Below are positions 8,953 through 17,675 of a stretch of DNA of 46,523 nt, in pieces. Position numbers and translations under genes: made by a program. This DNA is from an uncultured bacterium (GTDB lineage Bacteria; Bipolaricaulota; Bipolaricaulia; RBG-16-55-9; DRJF01). The notes under the pieces were generated by a model. That model ran no database searches. It saw only the letters and a program-made list of their open reading frames with translations, and had not been told where the DNA came from. How positions within the stretch are numbered: the stretch's first letter is position 1; every line of letters begins with the position of its first letter. The stretch covers positions 1 to 46,523 of the forward strand of contig CAJXGD010000015.1 in the NCBI GenBank assembly GCA_913053845.1, in the 5' to 3' direction.

Positions 8953-9045
8953 CCGAAAAGGCAAACTCTCTGAAAGGGGAGGACGCAAAGCTACGGGCCT
9001 AAGGACAAAAGGGAGGAGTCTAAGGCAGCCGGGTCGCCGAAGATG
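8953..9045 (+). promoter_or_regulatory. Cyclic di-GMP-I (GEMM) riboswitch
   Basis: The order of conserved GEMM-I blocks is intact: GGCAAAC (from 8960), a stem closed by a GAAA tetraloop (CTCTCT/GGGGAG), GGACGCAAAGC (8980-8990), ACGGGCCTAAGGAC, a variable hairpin, TCTAAGGCAGCCGGGTCGCCGA ending near 9040. The tetraloop and GACGCAAAGC core match the second-messenger aptamer. It should bind c-di-GMP and alter downstream folding. It faces away from the GGDEF/HD-GYP gene and shares its intergenic region. Confidence 0.88.
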
Positions 9046-9246
9046 ATGAGAGAAAACAGGATTTTTCCAAGGGAAAGGGAAGTAAGCCTGCTGTGTCAGC
9101 CAAAGAGATTTTGGCTTATCGGCAGGGGTAATCTCGCCATAATTAAGAACCCATCTGGCCTTATCCTAACCTCCTTTAAGGAAGAGCTTGGCCGCTGCCG
9201 GCGTGTCCTCCGATGGCCGGAAGCGCTATCAGCCGCCAGGGTTTTG

Positions 9247-9270
9247 CCCGCTCGCCCGAGCGGGATTTTT
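9247..9270 (+). terminator. Intrinsic terminator of the riboswitch RNA
   Basis: A seven-pair stem (CCCGCTC/GAGCGGG) with a GCCC loop, followed by ATTTTT. It could also act as the riboswitch expression platform. Confidence 0.75.
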
Positions 9271-9370
9271 CCCCAGCGACTAGCAGGGTGCGGTGTAAAC
9301 CGGGTCGGCCAGGCTCTTTCCTTAGCTTTTGGCTCAGGAGCACACTTGGGGCAGTGAGGGGAACCGAGGG

Positions 9371-9426
9371 GAATCTCTAGAGGAGTGCACCCTTTAGGGT
9401 GGAAGGGTGCCTCCTCTAGGAGATTC
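9371..9426. repeat. Long inverted repeat at the 3' end of meaB
   Basis: Arms of about 23 bases pair almost perfectly (GAATCTC-TAGAGGAG-GCACCCTT against AAGGGTGC-CTCCTCTA-GAGATTC) around an eight-base loop holding the meaB stop codon. There is no T-run on either side, so it is not a standard intrinsic terminator. It may stabilise mRNA ends between the convergent riboswitch RNA and meaB, or mark a small insertion that supplied the last meaB codons. Confidence 0.6.
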
Positions 9427-10386
9427 TAGCTCTTTGAGCTGCCTGGCAGCCAGCTCGCGACTGGCCCGGTAAGGCCCTCGCTCACCGCTCAGCACCTGGC
9501 GGGCCTGCTCTTCCAACAGGTGCTCCCCATGCTCGTCCCACAGACGGGCGCGCAGCACCCCCAGCACATTTTCTCGCAATAGTCGCCGCAGCCGCTCTTG
9601 GCGATGCGCCTCCCAGCCCTGCGACTCATCCAGATAACGCCGATGGTGCTCCAGGGCTTGATAGAGTTCCTCGAGCCCCATGCCCTCTATAGCGCTGGTC
9701 TTGAGGATCGGCGGCGTCCAGGCGAGCTGCGTATCTCCCAAGGCCAGTTGGAGAGAGCGCACCGCCAAATCGGCCTGGCCGCGGTCGCTCTTGTTGACCA
9801 CAAAAATATCGGCGATCTCCATCAAGCCAGCCTTGAGCGCCTGGATGGCATCGCCCGACTGCGGGGTGAGCACCACCACTACAGTGTCCACCTCCTGTAG
9901 CACATCTATCTCCGCCTGACCCACGCCAATTGTCTCGAAGATCAGGGTGGGAAAACCGGCTGCTTCTAATAGGATCGCTGCTTCACCCGCCGCACGGGCC
10001 AGGCCGCCCAGGCTGCCGCGTGTGGCCAGGCTGCGGATGAAGACCCCCGCATCCTCGGCGATCTGGTGCATGCGCACCCGGTCACCCAAGAGAGCCCCAC
10101 CGGAGAAGGGGCTGGTAGGGTCGGAGGCCAGCACCCCCACCCGCCGGTCCCCCCGGCGCAAAAACGGGACCAAGCGATCAACCAGGGTAGACTTGCCCGC
10201 TCCCGGCGGGCCGGTGATCCCCAAGCGATAGGCCTGACCCGTGCGGCTATAAACCCGATCGAGCAACTCCTGATAGCCGGGAGCCCGGTCCTCCACCTGG
10301 GTGATCAGCCTTGCCAGCGCGCGCTCATCGCCCTGCAGCAGACGTTCGATCAGCTTCATGGCCTTGGAGTAGGGGCGTATGGCCAT
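9394..10386 (-). CDS. meaB: MeaB/ArgK-family G-protein chaperone
   Basis: A 330-residue GTPase of the MeaB family, which guards and loads adenosylcobalamin-dependent methylmalonyl-CoA (or related acyl-CoA) mutases. It has P-loop GITGPPGAGKSTL, SDPTSPFSGGALLGDR, the FIRSLATRG switch region, FETIGVGQAEID, VVVLTPQSGD and the NKSD guanine-specificity motif. ATG 10386 follows AAGGGG after the DUF35 gene stop; ATG 10359 (MKLIERL) is the alternative and fits the family start equally well. No mutase gene is in the window. The last residues lie in a long hairpin. Confidence 0.88.
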   Translation of the reverse strand: MAIRPYSKAMKLIERLLQGDERALARLITQVEDRAPGYQELLDRVYSRTGQAYRLGITGPPGAGKSTLVDRLVPFLRRGDRRVGVLASDPTSPFSGGALLGDRVRMHQIAEDAGVFIRSLATRGSLGGLARAAGEAAILLEAAGFPTLIFETIGVGQAEIDVLQEVDTVVVVLTPQSGDAIQALKAGLMEIADIFVVNKSDRGQADLAVRSLQLALGDTQLAWTPPILKTSAIEGMGLEELYQALEHHRRYLDESQGWEAHRQERLRRLLRENVLGVLRARLWDEHGEHLLEEQARQVLSGERGPYRASRELAARQLKELESPRGGTLPP

Positions 10387-10394
10387 ACGCCCCT
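10371..10394. repeat. Perfect 24-base palindrome at the DUF35/meaB junction
   Basis: AGGGGCGTATGG and its exact reverse complement meet at the centre (GGCC), covering the meaB ATG 10386 and touching the DUF35 stop. Such perfect symmetry could be an operator or an RNA hairpin hiding the meaB start. No other copy was noticed. Confidence 0.55.
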
Positions 10395-10912
10395 TACCGG
10401 GGCACGAAGTAGACATCGGTGGGCTTGAACTTGGAGTTGCGGCGGAAGCGCGCCCGGACAGGCATCCCCACCCAATCGAGCGACGGCGCCTGGGGATCAA
10501 CCCCCAGCAGCCGTGTCAGGAAGAGCGTATTGACCCCCTCCCACTCGATCAGGGCCAGCACGAAGGGGCAGTCGGGCAGGAACTCTTCGCTGCCGAAGTA
10601 GCAGACGGTGAAGGTATGCACCTGACCTTCTTGGGGCAGCTCGAACCAGCGCGTGCGGGCGCCGCACTGCGTACAGTGCCCCTTGGGCGTGCCATAGCGA
10701 TAGCCGCACTGGGGGCATTCCGTGCCCAGCAGCTTGCCGTTGGCCAGCCCGGCGAAGAAGGGCGAATCCTGACCGAAGGTATGCAGATAGTCCACGGCGT
10801 AATGCTGCTTGATGATGATGGGTGCCAGCTCGTTCAGTCCGGCAAGATCAGCGGGCAGCGGGACGTTGAACAGCACCGAGCCGTCCAGTGTCTCCGGCAG
10901 CTTTTTAATCAT
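10394..10912 (-). CDS. Zn-ribbon/OB-fold (DUF35) acyl-CoA-associated protein
   Basis: A 172-residue protein with a rubredoxin-like zinc ribbon (CPQCG...CTQCG, two CxxC pairs near residues 70-90) followed by an OB-fold (VHTFTVCYF...PFVLALIEWEG...VRARF). DUF35 proteins bind next to thiolase-like enzymes and help present acyl-CoA substrates, as in archaeal thiolase/HMG-CoA synthase complexes and the Ltp2-ChsH2 steroid aldolase. The gene directly follows a thiolase-like gene on the minus strand. ATG 10912 is preferred to GTG 10921 because of spacing from AAGTGA. Confidence 0.85.
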   Translation of the reverse strand: MIKKLPETLDGSVLFNVPLPADLAGLNELAPIIIKQHYAVDYLHTFGQDSPFFAGLANGKLLGTECPQCGYRYGTPKGHCTQCGARTRWFELPQEGQVHTFTVCYFGSEEFLPDCPFVLALIEWEGVNTLFLTRLLGVDPQAPSLDWVGMPVRARFRRNSKFKPTDVYFVPR

Positions 10913-10922
10913 GGCAATCACT

Positions 10923-12281
10923 TCACTTTCTTTCTAAGATAGATACAGTGACGTAGGTACCGGTGCCGGCATGGCTGTGGATGGCCCCGCGCTTGGCTTG
11001 CGTGATCTGCACCGTGCCATCGCCTCCGTAGTGCTTCTTGATCGTCCCCTGCAGTTGCCAGAGCGCGAAGACGGCCTGCATCAGCCCGGTGGCTCCCACC
11101 GGATGACCGCAGGCGATCAGGCCGCCGGAGGGGTTGACCGGGAGCTTCCCCGGATGAGCCAGCTCCAGCCCGTAGTCGAGCCCGCTCAAGAAGGGATAGC
11201 CCTCGTCTACGAATTGGCCCCCCTCACCGTAGCGGCAGAGGCCCATGTCCTCATAGGTTTGGATCTCGCTCGAAGTGTAGGCATCGTGCAGCTCGACGAA
11301 GTCCAGCTCTTTTAAGGGCTCTGAAAGGCCGGCGTTCCGATAGGCTTCCCGTGAGGCCATTCGCCCGGCGCGGAAGGAATGAACGCCTGGATAATGGGTG
11401 CCCCGCTCGAAGAGTTCTCGATAATAAGCCTTCGTCTCGGCCGTCTGCTCGGAGGGCAGTGCATTGCGGGCGAAGAACTGATCGAAGTCCTGGTGGGGGC
11501 GATCGGCCATGCGCATGGCGTCGGTGCCTCGACCGATGCCGGCCACCTGGACCGCTGGGGCCAGCTGAGCGCCAGCCTGGCGCAGCTTTTCCAATCCGGC
11601 CTCGGAGGCCAGCAGGACCGCTGCCGCTCCGTCGCTCATCACGCAGATGTCCAGGCGGGTCAGGGGGTAAGCCACCATGGGTGAGTCTCTCACCTCTTGG
11701 ACCGTCAGCTTCAGCCGCTTCTGGGCGTAGGGGTTATAGAAAGCATTGCGATGATTCTTGACGGAAACTTTGGCCAGTTGCTCCGGAGTCGTGCCGAACT
11801 CGTGCATGTGGCGTACGACCATCATGGCGTAGTAGCCGGAGTAGAAGCCGCCGACGGGGTAATCAAAATCCTGATCGGAAGCCAGGGCGATGAACTCGTT
11901 GCCCTTCCAAGTCTCGACATGGCTCATCTTCTCGAAGCCATAGGCCAGACAAACGTCCAGATAACCGGAGGCTACCTGCTTGTAGGCTTCCTGGAAGCAG
12001 ACGCCCCCGGTGGCCCCGCCGCTCTCCACCCGGAAAGAAGGCTTGGGACAGAGTCCCAGATAGTCCTGAACCATGATCCCCGCCATCAGTTGTCGGGCGA
12101 AGTGATCGCTGAAGTATGAGCAGACGGTGCCGTCTATCAATTCGAAAGCTTGCGGCTGGGTCAAACCCAGATCGTTCAGAATATAGTCGTATGCTTCTTT
12201 GACCATCGGTTGAAAGGTCACGTCGGGGCGGGCTTTGGTGAATTTGCTCACCCCTCCGGAGACAACATAAACATTGCGCAT
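10923..12281 (-). CDS. Thiolase-superfamily protein lacking the nucleophilic Cys
   Basis: A 452-residue SCP2-thiolase-like protein. It keeps ELHDAYTSSE (about 331-339) and the CGHPVGATG oxyanion/His motif (391-399). Where thiolases carry the acyl-accepting Cys (usual pattern E-x-x-C-A-S/T-G), it reads VESGGATGG, with Gly at about residue 89; I checked this on the DNA. It pairs with a DUF35 gene immediately downstream. Thiolase homologues without the Cys but with a DUF35 partner include the Ltp2 retro-aldolases of sterol side-chain degradation, so a C-C lyase/aldolase role is possible, but the substrate is unknown. Start: AAGGAGG ribosome site before ATG 12281. Confidence 0.8.
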   Translation of the reverse strand: MRNVYVVSGGVSKFTKARPDVTFQPMVKEAYDYILNDLGLTQPQAFELIDGTVCSYFSDHFARQLMAGIMVQDYLGLCPKPSFRVESGGATGGVCFQEAYKQVASGYLDVCLAYGFEKMSHVETWKGNEFIALASDQDFDYPVGGFYSGYYAMMVVRHMHEFGTTPEQLAKVSVKNHRNAFYNPYAQKRLKLTVQEVRDSPMVAYPLTRLDICVMSDGAAAVLLASEAGLEKLRQAGAQLAPAVQVAGIGRGTDAMRMADRPHQDFDQFFARNALPSEQTAETKAYYRELFERGTHYPGVHSFRAGRMASREAYRNAGLSEPLKELDFVELHDAYTSSEIQTYEDMGLCRYGEGGQFVDEGYPFLSGLDYGLELAHPGKLPVNPSGGLIACGHPVGATGLMQAVFALWQLQGTIKKHYGGDGTVQITQAKRGAIHSHAGTGTYVTVSILERK

Positions 12282-12302
12282 CTGAGTCTCCTCCTTATTC
12301 TG

Positions 12303-13802
12303 TCAGTCAGCGTCTCTAGTCCGCAGGGCCGGAAATAGGATCACCTCGCGAATCGAGGCCGAGTCGGTGAGCAGCATGATCAGGCGATCCACCCCGATTC
12401 CCAAGCCTCCGGTGGGGGGCATCCCGTACTCCAAGGCCGTCAAGAAATCCTCATCGGTGGCTTGTGCTTCTTCATCGCCGGCCTGCCTGAGCTTCTCCAT
12501 CCACTGAAAGCGCTCGCGCTGATCGAGAGGATCGTTCAGCTCGGAGAAGGCGTTGCCCAGCTCCAGACCCCCGATAAAGATCTCAAAGCGCTCAGCCCAA
12601 TCTGGACTATCCGGCTTCTTCTTCGCCAGCGGCGAGATCTCGCTGGGATAATCCAGGACGAGCGTCGGTTGAATCAGCTTGGGTTCGACGTAGCGGCTGA
12701 AGAGCTTATCCACCAGTTTCCCCCATGTTGGCAGTTCGCCCTGCAAGAGCGCATTTATATCGATGTCTATCTCGGTCAGTATGGGGCCTAAACTCCCTAT
12801 GGTCGAATATTCTTCTATATCAACTCTGGGGTCGATCTCCTGCTTGATGGCCTCTCGCAGCGTGATCCGCTTCCAGGGTGGGCTCAGGTCGATCTCACGG
12901 CCCTGATAGCTGAGCTTCGTTTGACCCAGCTCCTGGGCGCTGGAATGGATCATCGTCTCCGTCAGTTTCATCATATCGTGATAATCGGCGTAGGCCTGAT
13001 AGCACTCCATCATAGTGAACTCGGGGTTGTGCTCGGTACTGACCCCTTCATTGCGAAAGTCCTTGCCGATCTCATAGATGCGGTCGAAGCCGCCGATGAT
13101 CAGGCGCTTGAGATAGAGCTCATCGGAGATGCGCAAATAGAGCGTCTGGTCCAGCTCGTGATGATGCGTGGTGAAGGGCCGGGCGAGGGCGCCGCCGTAG
13201 AGCGGCTGCAATATGGGCGTTTCGATCTCCAGAAAACCGCGCTCATCGAGAAAAGCACGCATCAGGCTGATGATCTTGGAGCGCCTCTGGAACACCTGCC
13301 GCGAGCGCTCATTGGTCAGCAAATCAAGATACCGCTGCCGATAGCGTATCTGGACGTCTCGCAGGCCCTGGCGCTTCTCCGGCAGGGGGCGGAGCGACTT
13401 GCTCAGCAGGGCGAACTCCTGGACTCGGACGGAAAGCTCGCCGCGCTTCGTCTTGAAGACTATCCCCCCTGTTTGCAGATGGTCACCGATGTCCAGCTCG
13501 GTAAACCGCCGGTAGTCGGCGGCCTCCAGGTCGGAGGCGGCGGCGAAGAGCTGGATTGACGCACCGGAGCCATCGCGTAAATCGAGGAAGGAAGCCTTGC
13601 CCATGATGCGGCGAGCTCGGATGCGCCCGGTGACCCAGACCGATTGCTCGCTCTGTTCTCCAGGTGCTAAGCCATCGAAGACCTGGTGCAGTTGCGCGGC
13701 GCTGTGGCTGACTTGGCAGCGAGCCGGATAGGGGTCGAGCCCCTGTCTTTTCAGGGCTTCGAGCTTGCGCAGCCGTTCCTCTCGCAGAGCGCTGACGGCC
13801 AC
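12303..13802 (-). CDS. lysS: Lysyl-tRNA synthetase, class II
   Basis: A 499-residue class II aminoacyl-tRNA synthetase. The N-terminal OB-fold anticodon-binding domain (VWVTGRIRARRIMGKASFLDLRD) is followed by the catalytic core with motif 2 (FRNEGVSTEHNPEFTMMECYQAY) and motif 3 (GGLGIGVDRLIMLLT). Length is typical. It attaches lysine to tRNA-Lys. The GTG start lies seven bases after the greA stop, and the ribosome site GAGG is within the greA end. greA-lysS adjacency is common in several bacterial phyla. Confidence 0.95.
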   Translation of the reverse strand: MAVSALREERLRKLEALKRQGLDPYPARCQVSHSAAQLHQVFDGLAPGEQSEQSVWVTGRIRARRIMGKASFLDLRDGSGASIQLFAAASDLEAADYRRFTELDIGDHLQTGGIVFKTKRGELSVRVQEFALLSKSLRPLPEKRQGLRDVQIRYRQRYLDLLTNERSRQVFQRRSKIISLMRAFLDERGFLEIETPILQPLYGGALARPFTTHHHELDQTLYLRISDELYLKRLIIGGFDRIYEIGKDFRNEGVSTEHNPEFTMMECYQAYADYHDMMKLTETMIHSSAQELGQTKLSYQGREIDLSPPWKRITLREAIKQEIDPRVDIEEYSTIGSLGPILTEIDIDINALLQGELPTWGKLVDKLFSRYVEPKLIQPTLVLDYPSEISPLAKKKPDSPDWAERFEIFIGGLELGNAFSELNDPLDQRERFQWMEKLRQAGDEEAQATDEDFLTALEYGMPPTGGLGIGVDRLIMLLTDSASIREVILFPALRTRDAD

Positions 13803-13809
13803 CTGGGGG

Positions 13810-14301
13810 TCAGCCTCGGGGACGCTGGATGCCTAGCACGCGATAGCGCCTCGTGCCCGCAGGCGCATCCAACTCGAACTCATCACCGCGCCGACGGCCC
13901 AAGAGCGCCTTGCCCAGAGGAGAGTCGGTCGAGATCTTGTTCTCCTCGAGATTGACCTCGGCCTGACCGACCAACTCCAGGGTCATTTGCTCATTGCTCT
14001 TGAGCTCCTTGATCGTCACCCGGCTGCCCAGGCTGACGGTCTTGGTGCTGATGCTGGCCTCGTCGATGATCTTAGCGTGGTCAAGCAGCTCTTCCAGTTG
14101 GCGGACTTCGGCCTCATAGAACTCCTTTTCGGTCTGGATGTCTAGGAACTCTTTGTTTTCGCGCAGCTCCCCGCCATGATCCTTGGCAGCCTTGATCCGC
14201 TGGGGAATCTCCTCATGGAGGATGCGGCGATACTCCTCCAATTCGCGCGTCTTAAGCTGGTAGCCCTCCCTGGTGAGGACCACCTCTACTAGGGTCTCCA
14301 T
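13810..14301 (-). CDS. greA: Transcription elongation factor GreA
   Basis: A 163-residue GreA/GreB protein. The N-terminal coiled coil has acidic residues at its tip (GGELRENKEFLDIQTEKEF), which reach into the RNA polymerase secondary channel to stimulate cleavage of backtracked RNA. The C-terminal FKBP-like domain (VSLGSRVTIKEL...ISTDSPLGKALLGRRRGDEFEL) matches the family. ATG 14301 follows an AGGAGGAG ribosome site. It is the first gene of greA-lysS. Confidence 0.93.
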   Translation of the reverse strand: METLVEVVLTREGYQLKTRELEEYRRILHEEIPQRIKAAKDHGGELRENKEFLDIQTEKEFYEAEVRQLEELLDHAKIIDEASISTKTVSLGSRVTIKELKSNEQMTLELVGQAEVNLEENKISTDSPLGKALLGRRRGDEFELDAPAGTRRYRVLGIQRPRG

Positions 14302-14436
14302 CGTTCTCCTCCTCTGCCCGAGCGTCGCGGCTGAAACTCAAACGGCCTAAGGGGTCAACCTGGTTTCAGGAAACCACCAGAGGTCCGCTTTTCATAGCGC
14401 TAATATCTACGGGGGCAACCGTCTGAGGTATTTTAG

Positions 14437-14465
14437 ATTATAGCAAGGCCGGCTTGGCCGTACAA
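14437..14465 (-). promoter_or_regulatory. greA-lysS promoter
   Basis: On the minus strand TTGTAC (14465-14460), a 17-base spacer and perfect TATAAT (14442-14437). The leader is about 130 bases and holds a small hairpin (TGGTTTC/GAAACCA near 14365-14380). Confidence 0.65.
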
Positions 14466-14579
14466 GGGGGGAGAAAGATTACAGCCGACCCAAGGGCCGC
14501 AAGGCGATAAGATAGCCGGGCTCCTCAGTTGCAGTTGGCCAGCGATATTGCTTTAATTAGCTCGTCAAAGAGGAGGCTT

Positions 14580-14720
14580 GTCAACTACCCCACAGCAAGC
14601 TGTAGGGCTTGCAACTGCGAGCATCGCGTTGCTTTAGGGCCGATTGACTGCGGCCCATCGCCAAGCGCCAAACTCGCCTTGGCGATATTGTAGGCGGCAT
14701 TGAAGTCAGCCGCATTACGT
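14580..14720 (-). ncRNA. Predicted omega RNA at the right end of tnpB
   Basis: TnpB nucleases use a guide RNA made from the 3' end of their own gene and the element right end, with the guide copied from the flanking DNA. Here the tnpB stop is only five bases inside the proposed right edge, and the end hairpin overlaps the last codons. The guide would be the sequence leftwards from 14579. The 5' limit is not known. Confidence 0.4.
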
Positions 14721-15727
14721 GAATTACAGCTAGGACAGGAGAAACGATGCTGAACACGATGACCACGAGTCTCGCAACGAGAACAGGTCTGCGAGGTATA
14801 AGCCGGGTTGATGTATTCCACGGCGATACCACGCTCCAGGGCCTTGTATTCAAGAAAGAACTGCAATTGAGCAAAGGGCCAGGAATGGAAGTCTGCCCGC
14901 CGGGCTCTCCTTTGTTTTGCTCTCTCGCGGATGTGGGTCAGTGTCTCTATTCTAATCGTGTCTCCTGCCTGAAGACTGTTGACAATCCGGCGGCTGATAA
15001 TGTGATTGACTTCTCGCATTATGCGGGTCTCCTTACCCCGAAGGCGTTTCATCAGGCAGTGACTGCCCGAAGTCCCTTTGGCTTGGAGATTGGCTCGCAA
15101 ATTGCGATAATGCCGACGGAGGTGCATCGCTTTCTTGCCACTAAACCTAAGTCCATTGCTGGTCACGGCCAGATTGACCATACCAATGTCAATTCCCACT
15201 GTCCTACCCGATTTAGTGGGAGGATCGGTTTCCCTCTTGACAACGATGTGCAGGTAGAACGTCTTGGCCCGCTTGTCATAGACAAGCTCGGCTGCACCGT
15301 TTATCTCCCAGGCATCCAGGAGCGAACGTTGGAAGTCACCCAAGATCATGGGCACCTTTATCCGGCCCTTAACGGTGGATATAGAAGCCTGGCCCGCTTT
15401 AGCGATAGAGAAAGTTCGAGCATCGAGTCTAACGGACGTGTTGGGGCCAAAGTGGCGCGGAGTCCTGCGCGAGCCTTTCTTATAGGCTTCCGCGACTTTA
15501 TCTCGTGCTGTGCAAGCAAGTTGGGCCGGGAGGCCGAACTTAGCCCGCACACCATAATAAGTCAGGTGGTGCAAGGCAACCTTGTTCGACATCCCCCTGT
15601 GCTCATGGGCTATCTGGGAAATATAGTTGCAGGCAGCGCTAAACTGGCGGATTGTCTCCAGCATAGCTTGTCTCTCCTTGGCACCAGGATCAAGCTTGCA
15701 CCGCACAGTCTTCGTCAGCTTTGGCAT
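14585..15727 (-). CDS. tnpB: TnpB RNA-guided nuclease
   Basis: A 380-residue TnpB with an intact split RuvC site: D180 in TVGIDIGMVNLAV, E261 in IRIETLTHIRERA, and D341 in NAADFNAAYNIA. A zinc ribbon lies between the last two (C315, C318, C331, C334). The family cuts DNA at sites named by its omega RNA and is the relative of Cas12. In IS elements it is thought to favour retention of the transposon by cutting sites it has left. Length is normal, and no frameshift is seen, so it looks functional. ATG 15727 is in frame with MPKLTKTVRCKL, a usual TnpB start. Confidence 0.92.
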   Translation of the reverse strand: MPKLTKTVRCKLDPGAKERQAMLETIRQFSAACNYISQIAHEHRGMSNKVALHHLTYYGVRAKFGLPAQLACTARDKVAEAYKKGSRRTPRHFGPNTSVRLDARTFSIAKAGQASISTVKGRIKVPMILGDFQRSLLDAWEINGAAELVYDKRAKTFYLHIVVKRETDPPTKSGRTVGIDIGMVNLAVTSNGLRFSGKKAMHLRRHYRNLRANLQAKGTSGSHCLMKRLRGKETRIMREVNHIISRRIVNSLQAGDTIRIETLTHIRERAKQRRARRADFHSWPFAQLQFFLEYKALERGIAVEYINPAYTSQTCSRCETRGHRVQHRFSCPSCNSRNAADFNAAYNIAKASLALGDGPQSIGPKATRCSQLQALQLAVG

Positions 15728-15780
15728 GACAACTCAGTTATAACTCATATAGGGAGGTTTGTCAAGGGCTAACGCCCTGG

Positions 15781-15825
15781 GGCATTTCTCCTCCCGGCAG
15801 CAAGCTACCGGGTCTCCGAAATGCC
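15781..15825 (-). repeat. Left-end hairpin of the TnpB element
   Basis: An outer stem GGCATTTC/GAAATGCC encloses CCCGG/CCGGG around TAGCTTGCTG (element sense). The AGCTTGCT...GGGAGGA core is shared with the left end of the tnpA element near 42916. Confidence 0.65.
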
Positions 15826-15860
15826 AAACACTTATGAACGGGTCTTATCCGACTACACAG

Positions 15861-17555
<1,695 letters not shown>

Positions 17556-17602
17556 AGGACCTCGCGGCGCGGCTCGCTCGCCAAGCAACTGTGTTAGTCC
17601 CC

Positions 17603-17631
17603 TTGACACGGTAGCGATTTTGCGTTATCTT
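17603..17631 (+). promoter_or_regulatory. Promoter of the tetR-liv cluster
   Basis: TTGACA (17603-17608), a 17-base spacer and TATCTT (17626-17631), directly followed by a large palindrome. Confidence 0.75.
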
Positions 17632-17654
17632 ACAAACCGACCGGTCGGTTTGTA
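17631..17654 (+). promoter_or_regulatory. TetR operator
   Basis: A perfect 24-base palindrome (TACAAACCGACC and its reverse complement). It begins at the last base of the -10 box and covers the transcription start, so a bound repressor would block the promoter. The ACCGACCGGT core is common in sites of fatty-acid/acyl-CoA-type TetR regulators. The adjacent TetR gene is the obvious ligand. Confidence 0.8.
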
Positions 17655-17675
17655 GTTCTAAGGGGCACGATCACG

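Larger units (their letters stand above)
8951..9270 (+). ncRNA. Orphan riboswitch transcript of about 320 nt
   Basis: The unit runs from a near-consensus promoter through a class I c-di-GMP aptamer to an intrinsic terminator at 9247-9270. Between aptamer and terminator I see further hairpins: TTTCC/GGAAA near 9065; CCTGC...GCAGG enclosing AGCCAAA/TTTGGCT (about 9088-9125); and CGCT-CCGGC/GCCGG-AGCG (about 9193-9227). The one open frame (MMREN..., 9043-9357) runs past the terminator, has odd composition and no clear ribosome site, so I do not call it. The nearest downstream gene is on the other strand. The likely product is a c-di-GMP-binding non-coding RNA, comparable in concept to the GEMM RNA reported in Bdellovibrio. 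Confidence 0.6.
14580..15833 (-). mobile_element. TnpB-only IS200/IS605-type element
   Basis: About 1254 bp holding only tnpB. The right-end hairpin is at 14588-14607 (CCCTACAGC/GCTGTGGGG in element sense), followed eight bases later by TTGAC at the outer edge. The left-end hairpin is at 15781-15825 (GGCATTTC/GAAATGCC outer stem; AGCTTGCT inside). TTCAT lies just outside the left end. No tnpA is inside. The ends resemble those of the tnpA element at 42891-43448, suggesting mobilisation in trans. It sits between greA and glnS. Edges are inferred from that comparison. Confidence 0.7.

Noticed and set aside
9043..9357. 104-codon open frame directly after the c-di-GMP riboswitch
   Set aside because: It runs through the intrinsic terminator, has no good ribosome site and no protein-like pattern.
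14747..15772. 341-codon plus-strand open frame opposite tnpB
   Set aside because: tnpB carries all catalytic residues and end hairpins; the opposite frame has none.
15759..15833. Upstream extension of the glnS frame from TTG 15759
   Set aside because: These codons lie inside the TnpB element left end and do not match the synthetase family.
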